Below are positions 6,868 to 10,792 of a DNA stretch of 10,792 nt, one piece after another (within the stretch, counting starts at the first letter, position 1; each line of letters begins with the position of its first letter). This DNA comes from CAYQAJ01 sp964415245 (GTDB lineage: Bacteria; Planctomycetota; Planctomycetia; Pirellulales; Pirellulaceae), in assembly GCA_964415245.1 (NCBI GenBank), contig CAYQAJ010000176.1:1-10792 (forward strand). Reading direction: 5' to 3'. Below the pieces are notes generated by a model that was not told the origin of the DNA, searched no databases, and was given only the letters and a program-made list of their open reading frames with translations. A program made the translations under genes and the position numbers.

Positions 6868-8358
6868 GTGCCATTCGTCGAACTCGTCCACCCCAAGGTG
6901 CTCGTTCCGTGGTTATTGGGCATGGTGTTCGGCGTGTTCGTGGGGGCCACGCCCGGGCTTACCGCAACGATGGCCGTGGCGCTCATCGTACCGCTGAGCA
7001 TTAAGCTCGGCCCGACGGCGGGACTGGCCCTCATCATCGGCGTGAGCTTCACCGCCATTTTCGCCGGCGACATTCCCGCCACGTTTCTCCGCATTCCCGG
7101 CACGCCCGCATCGGCGGCTGCCACGCTCGATGGCCACGCAATGGCGAAGAAGGGACGCGGCGGGCTGGCGATGTCGCTCGACCTTTTCTGTTCGTCGATT
7201 GGCGGACTGATCGGCGTCGGCCTGTTGATCTTCTCGGCCCACTGGCTGGCTCGCTTCGCGCTCTTGTTTTCCAACTTCGAGATGTTCTGGCTCGGCGTGC
7301 TCGGGCTGAGCTTGAGTGCCGTGGTAACGCAAGGGAGCACTTTCAAGGGGATGATCGCCGCCGTGCTCGGCCTGCTGCTGGCCACCGTGGGGTTCGACGG
7401 CACCAGCGGGGTGACACGCTACAGCTTCGGACTCGTCGACCTCAGCCGCTCGACCGACGAGTTCATCATTCCCGCGATGATCGGGCTGTTCGGCCTGTCC
7501 GAAGTTCTCCGCTCGGTGAACCACCGCACCGGCACGCTCGGCCCGACCGTTGCGCCATCGACTCGACTTCCCCTTGGCGAGGCGCTGCGCATCATCTGGC
7601 GGCACAAGTTCACCGTGCTGCAGTCGGCGGGAATCGGCACGGTCATCGGTGCGCTGCCCGGTGCCGGGGCCGACATCGCCGCTTGGGGCGCCTACGGGCT
7701 CGCCCGCAAGACTTCGCGCCGGCCCGAGCGGTTCGGCGAGGGCTCCGAAGAGGGGGTAATAGCGCCGACCAGCGCCAACAACGCGGCCGTGGCGGGCGCG
7801 TGGATTCCCGCCCTGGTCTTCGGCGTTCCGGGCGACGCCGTGACCGCCATCGTGCTGGGGGCCCTCATCATGTACGGCATCACGCCGGGTCCGTACATCT
7901 TCCGCGACAGTGGCGACCAGGTGCAGCAGCTCTTTGCCATCGCCGTGGTGACGCAGTTCCTGCTGCTGCCCGCGGGGTACCTGGGCATCAAGGCCTTCTC
8001 CATGATGCTGCGTCTGCCGCGCCCTCTGGTGCTGGCGTGCGTGGTGCTCTTCTGCGTGGTTGGTTCATTCGCGGTGAACAACAATCTGTTCGACGTGTAC
8101 GTGATGTTGGCGTTCGGGCTGCTCGGGTTCTTTCTGGAGTCGCGCGGAGTGCCCATGCCACCCTTGGTGCTGGGGCTGATCCTGGGGGGCATGATCGAGA
8201 ACAAGCTGCGGGCCGGGTTGATCATGTCGCGGGGGGATCCGACGCCCTTTTTGACCCGCCCGCTTTGCATCGCGCTGATCGCCCTGCTATTTGCGGTGCT
8301 GGCCGGTGGGCCGCTCGTGCGGTTGTTGGGCCGGCGAATGTTTCGAGCCAACACGTAG
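6868..8358 (+). CDS. tctA: tripartite tricarboxylate transporter large membrane subunit TctA
   Basis: 496 residues and strongly hydrophobic, with about eleven or twelve membrane segments. This is the large permease subunit driving secondary, cation-coupled uptake together with TctB and TctC. Family marks are GATPGLTATMAVALIVPLS (26-44), IPGTPASAAATLDGHAMAKKG after residue 76, the second glycine-rich loop GALPGAGADIAAWGAYG (261-277), and APTSANNAAVAGAW followed by FGVPGDAV (about 299-325). The frame opens at TTG 6784. That codon has GAAGGAG three bases before it, but the extra 28 residues are polar and unlike the family, and the SD-like bases encode conserved TctB sequence. GTG 6868 gives the normal length, with GGAA about 9 bases upstream. 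The TTG start remains possible. No tctDE-type two-component regulator is visible nearby. Confidence 0.92.
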   Translation: MPFVELVHPKVLVPWLLGMVFGVFVGATPGLTATMAVALIVPLSIKLGPTAGLALIIGVSFTAIFAGDIPATFLRIPGTPASAAATLDGHAMAKKGRGGLAMSLDLFCSSIGGLIGVGLLIFSAHWLARFALLFSNFEMFWLGVLGLSLSAVVTQGSTFKGMIAAVLGLLLATVGFDGTSGVTRYSFGLVDLSRSTDEFIIPAMIGLFGLSEVLRSVNHRTGTLGPTVAPSTRLPLGEALRIIWRHKFTVLQSAGIGTVIGALPGAGADIAAWGAYGLARKTSRRPERFGEGSEEGVIAPTSANNAAVAGAWIPALVFGVPGDAVTAIVLGALIMYGITPGPYIFRDSGDQVQQLFAIAVVTQFLLLPAGYLGIKAFSMMLRLPRPLVLACVVLFCVVGSFAVNNNLFDVYVMLAFGLLGFFLESRGVPMPPLVLGLILGGMIENKLRAGLIMSRGDPTPFLTRPLCIALIALLFAVLAGGPLVRLLGRRMFRANT

Positions 8359-8409
8359 GGTGGGCATCGCCCATCACGCCGCGAATGATTCCAGCGAGCG
8401 GTGCCCACC
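8359..8409 (+). terminator. possible terminator or repeat remnant after tctA
   Basis: Directly after the tctA stop, GGTGGGCA (8359-8366) can pair with TGCCCACC (8402-8409), and the smaller hairpin TGGGC-ATC-GCCCA lies inside the left arm. There is no T-run, so an intrinsic terminator of the classic kind is doubtful. The sequence also resembles a palindromic repeat. Confidence 0.3.
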
Positions 8410-8425
8410 GCACGAGTGCCGGGCG

Positions 8426-8453
8426 TGTACAAACGACGCGCTGGCCGTATACT
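8426..8453 (+). promoter_or_regulatory. candidate promoter of the ferritin-like gene
   Basis: TGTACA (8426-8431) and TATACT (8448-8453) are 16 bases apart. Transcription would start near 8460 and leave a leader of about 36 bases. This suggests the ferritin-like gene is transcribed apart from the tct operon. Confidence 0.45.
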
Positions 8454-8495
8454 AACGCCGACACGCGCGCCGCGTCACAACCCCGGAGAAACGAG

Positions 8496-8951
8496 ATGGC
8501 CGCCACGACTGAGCAAATCATCGAGCTTCTCAAGTCCGCCTACTGCATGGAACTCGAAACGGTAATGAACTACCTGGCCAACAGCACCAACCTCGACGGC
8601 GTCCGCGCCGAAGAAATCAAAAAGTCGCTGGCGGCCGACATCCCCACCGAAGTCTCGCATGCCCAGCAACTCGCCCAGCGGATCAAGCAATTGGGCGGCC
8701 AGGTGCCCGGCTCATCCAGCGTGAAGCTCGGCCAGCAGCGGCAGCCGACATCCGACACGACCGACGTGACGTATGTCATCCAGACGGTCATCGAGGCCGA
8801 GCAGGCAGCCTGCGACCAGTACAAGAAGACCATCCGCGCCACGGAAGGGGAGGACTACGTCACGCAGGATCTGTGCGTTCGCCTGCTGGCCGACGAGGAA
8901 GAGCACCTCGTCCTCTTCAAGGGCTTTCTGAAGGAATACCAGAAGTCGTAG
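8496..8951 (+). CDS. ferritin-like diiron protein (bacterioferritin-type four-helix bundle)
   Basis: 151 residues, entirely helical in appearance, cytoplasmic, with no signal sequence. Metal ligands fall in the ferritin pattern: Glu19 or Glu21 in YCMELETVMNYLA (helix A), Glu52 and His55 in PTEVSHAQQ (helix B), Glu100 or Glu102 in VIEAEQAACDQY (helix C), and Glu134 with His137 in ADEEEHLVLF (helix D). Both E-x2-H pairs are intact, so a functional diiron centre is likely. The role may be iron storage, ferroxidase activity or peroxide protection. The haem-binding Met of true bacterioferritins cannot be placed with confidence. It is slightly shorter than bacterioferritin (about 158). The start is supported by GGAGAA at 8485-8490, five bases before ATG. 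The long open frame upstream in the same phase is a shadow of tctA. Similar short proteins are common in planctomycetes. Confidence 0.87.
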   Translation: MAATTEQIIELLKSAYCMELETVMNYLANSTNLDGVRAEEIKKSLAADIPTEVSHAQQLAQRIKQLGGQVPGSSSVKLGQQRQPTSDTTDVTYVIQTVIEAEQAACDQYKKTIRATEGEDYVTQDLCVRLLADEEEHLVLFKGFLKEYQKS

Positions 8952-9037
8952 CAGCCGCCACACCGCGGCACACTGCCCTCCATTCTCGTCCGGCGCGAGT
9001 CTGAACCGCGGCGCAAAGCGTTACGTAAAGGTGTTGC

Positions 9038-10549
9038 ATGCGCCGCCTCCCTTTTCTGGTCCGCCGCGATCGCCGGTTTGCAAGGCGCTCATGGTTCGCG
9101 CTCTTCGCTTGCATCTGCGCGGGCGCCATGCTCCTGCTCGCGGCCTGCTCCGGGCTCGATAACGGCCCGTCGCCGAGCGACGGAAACGATGGCGGCAAAG
9201 GCGACGAACCGTCCGGCCCGTTGCGCGTGCTTGTCGTCGACGATGCCGATTTGGCGCAAGCGCTCGAACGCCAATGGCACGCGCGGTCGCAGAGCCAGGT
9301 GGAAGTGCGACAGGCGACCCCGTCGGAGGTCGACGCCAAGCCGCGAACCGAGGCCGACGTGGTGGTCTACCCGTCGAGCCTGTTGGGCACGCTTGCCGAG
9401 CGCGGCGCGATCGTGCCTGTGACCGACGAGCAGCTCAGCACGCCCGAGTTCGATCGCCACGATCTGTTGCCGCTCACCGCCCGTGCCGAAGCGCAGTGGG
9501 GCGAGCGTACCTATGCCGTGTCGATCGGTTCGCCGCAGCTCACGCTGTACTACCGGGCCGATGTGTTCCAGCGCCTCGGACTTTCGCCGCCCGCCACGTG
9601 GCGCGACTACCAGAATATCGCGGCGCGGCTGAACGACCGCAACGCGCCGGGCGACGTGGCGCCGGCGGAAGGCGCGCCTTGGCACGGCACAATCGAGCCG
9701 CTCGGACCGGGCTGGGCGGGCAAAGGGCTGTTGGCTCGGGCCGCCGCTTACGCCCGCGTTCGCACCCGCTATTCCACGCTGTTCGACTACTCGACGATGG
9801 AGCCCAAAATCGCCGAGGCACCGTTTGTGCGCGCGTTGGAAGAGCTGGTCGCGGCAAGCAAGAACATGCCGCCCGAGGCGATCGACTGGTCGCCCGACGA
9901 CGTGCGCCGCCAGTTTCATCAGGGCACCAGCGCCATGGCACTCACTTGGCCCACCAGTGCCGACGCACTCGCCGGTCCGCCCGCTGAGGGAAAGCCGGTG
10001 GCGGTCGGCGTCGCGCTGATGCCTGGTTCGCCGGAGTTCTATAGCCCTTTCGGAAAGCGGTGGGAACGACGTCAGGAGGACGAGGGCCCGCGCGTGCCAC
10101 TGTTGGGCGTATCAGGTCGGCTGGTATCGATCACGAGCGAATGCCGGCAGCCGCGTGCGGCCTGGAATTTGATCGAGTGGCTGGCAACCGACGATGATGG
10201 ACTGCTCGTGGCGCCGGCGAGCCGCGCCACGACGATCTTTCGCATTCGCCAGCTTGCCGCGCCCGATGCGTGGGTCGAGTCGGGCGTCGGCACCGAAGCG
10301 GCGGCGCAGTATTCCGAGGCGGTCGACGCGGCGCAGCACGCTTCGTCGTGGCTCGTCTCGCTGCGCATACCGGGGAGCGATGAGTACCTGGCGGCTCTCG
10401 ATCAGGCCGTCCACGAATCAATCGCCGGTCAAGCAACACCTGCCGACGCCCTGAAAACCGCCGCACAGCGCTGGAGCGAGATCACGGAGTCGCTCGGCGT
10501 CGAATCCCAGCGCCGCGCCTACGAGCGCAGCCTGGGCCTGGAACCGTGA
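9038..10549 (+). CDS. extracellular solute-binding lipoprotein, family 1
   Basis: 503 residues. An arginine-rich N-terminus (eight Arg in the first 17 residues) and a hydrophobic helix (about 19-34) lead to the lipobox LLAAC with Cys37, so it is exported and lipidated. A Gly/Ser/Asp-rich linker (about 38-60) precedes the mature domain, which starts LRVLVVDDADLAQALERQW. A segment at about 170-195, LYYRADVF followed by GLSPPATWRDY, is characteristic of sugar-type ABC binding proteins (MalE/UgpB group). Later SAMALTWPTSADAL and AWNLIEWLA fit the same fold. It would capture a solute, probably a carbohydrate, for an ABC importer, yet no permease or ATPase gene follows; the next gene is a tRNA. It may be an orphan working with a distant transporter. 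AAGGTG at 9028-9033, four bases before ATG, supports the start. Confidence 0.85.
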   Translation: MRRLPFLVRRDRRFARRSWFALFACICAGAMLLLAACSGLDNGPSPSDGNDGGKGDEPSGPLRVLVVDDADLAQALERQWHARSQSQVEVRQATPSEVDAKPRTEADVVVYPSSLLGTLAERGAIVPVTDEQLSTPEFDRHDLLPLTARAEAQWGERTYAVSIGSPQLTLYYRADVFQRLGLSPPATWRDYQNIAARLNDRNAPGDVAPAEGAPWHGTIEPLGPGWAGKGLLARAAAYARVRTRYSTLFDYSTMEPKIAEAPFVRALEELVAASKNMPPEAIDWSPDDVRRQFHQGTSAMALTWPTSADALAGPPAEGKPVAVGVALMPGSPEFYSPFGKRWERRQEDEGPRVPLLGVSGRLVSITSECRQPRAAWNLIEWLATDDDGLLVAPASRATTIFRIRQLAAPDAWVESGVGTEAAAQYSEAVDAAQHASSWLVSLRIPGSDEYLAALDQAVHESIAGQATPADALKTAAQRWSEITESLGVESQRRAYERSLGLEP

Positions 10550-10654
10550 GCACCTTTCCGCGACGCACCTCCGCCGGTTAGCCGCAACGCGCAGCGGAGC
10601 GCGCCACACCCAGACACGCCAATCCCCGCCACTCCGCCACCGTCCCCCTTGCCC

Positions 10655-10683
10655 TTCCGCTAATTCGGCGAGTTCCCTAGACT
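10655..10683 (+). promoter_or_regulatory. candidate promoter of the tRNA-Ala gene
   Basis: TTCCGC (10655-10660) and TAGACT (10678-10683) are 17 bases apart. The -10 is fair and the -35 poor. A transcript would start near 10690 and pass through the palindrome at 10698-10722 before the tRNA. The rest of the 189-base gap after the lipoprotein gene shows no gene. Confidence 0.3.
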
Positions 10684-10697
10684 GTTACGTTCCGCAA

Positions 10698-10722
10698 GTG
10701 GCCCGGTCGGGAGACCGGCCAC
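10698..10722. repeat. palindromic repeat with a bulged C, upstream of tRNA-Ala
   Basis: The left arm GTGGCCCGGTC (10698-10708), loop GGGA (10709-10712) and right arm GACCGGCCAC (10713-10722) form a ten-pair stem with one unpaired C. It resembles the other intergenic hairpins of the window in size (9-10 pairs, loops of 4-5 bases) but not in sequence. It would lie in the 5' leader of the tRNA precursor. Confidence 0.6.
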
Positions 10723-10738
10723 AACCAATTACAAACCC

Positions 10739-10792
10739 GGGGCGGTAGCTCAGTTGGGAGAGCGCTGCGTTCGCAATGCAGAGGTCGAGGGT
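10739..10792 (+). tRNA. tRNA-Ala, anticodon CGC (3' end beyond the window)
   Basis: The first 54 bases of the cloverleaf are present. The acceptor 5' strand GGGGCGG (10739-10745) is followed by TA. The D-stem is GCTC/GAGC around AGTTGGGA. The anticodon stem is CTGCG/TGCAG, its last pair a G-U wobble, with the seven-base loop TTCGCAA. The variable region is AGGTC, then the T-stem strand begins. The anticodon CGC (10772-10774) reads GCG alanine codons, a sensible need in a GC-rich genome. The acceptor 3' strand, the T-loop and the G3-U70 identity pair are not in the window. Confidence 0.93.

Noticed and set aside
7683..8495. An N-terminal extension of the ferritin-like protein back into tctA
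   Set aside because: The extension is out-of-frame tctA sequence. The ferritin fold, a good Shine-Dalgarno and an ATG all start at 8496.
10560..10610. GC-rich stretch after the lipoprotein gene as an intrinsic terminator
   Set aside because: Only a four-pair stem (CCGC/GCGG) can be drawn, and no T-run follows.

Overview
The window is GC-rich, gene-dense bacterial chromosome that looks planctomycetal, probably of the Pirellulales type. The grounds are a PSP1/RicT protein, a DUF434-DUF1614 gene pair, an exported seven-bladed WD40 protein, a short ferritin-like protein common in that phylum, and intergenic spaces holding palindromic repeat cassettes. This is recognition from memory; no database was searched.

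Left half, minus strand (1-3878). Transcription runs right to left. A DUF434/DUF5616 protein overlaps a DUF1614 membrane protein by ATGA. Next comes a 342-base gap with a composite palindromic element (2217-2376) and three tandem 24-bp units that end exactly in a TATAAT box. The exported WD40 beta-propeller follows, and then a ricT-like gene that runs off the left edge without a stop.

Centre, plus strand (4090-8358). After a divergent promoter region comes a compact gene group: malic enzyme, tctC, tctB and tctA. The last three make a complete tripartite tricarboxylate transporter: periplasmic binding lipoprotein, small membrane subunit and large membrane subunit. The tight spacing (30 bases, then a 4-base overlap, then 67 bases) suggests one operon. 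The inferred job is uptake of a C4-dicarboxylate or related acid and oxidative decarboxylation of malate to pyruvate.

Right part, plus strand (8359-10792). A ferritin-like diiron protein has its own candidate promoter. A family-1 extracellular solute-binding lipoprotein follows with no ABC permease or ATPase in view. A spacer carries another palindromic repeat, and the window ends 54 bases into a tRNA-Ala(CGC) gene.

No phage, CRISPR, transposase or defence genes are visible. The points most worth a second look are the malic enzyme-TctCBA linkage, the ATGA-coupled DUF pair, the promoter built onto tandem repeats, and the palindromic repeat elements.
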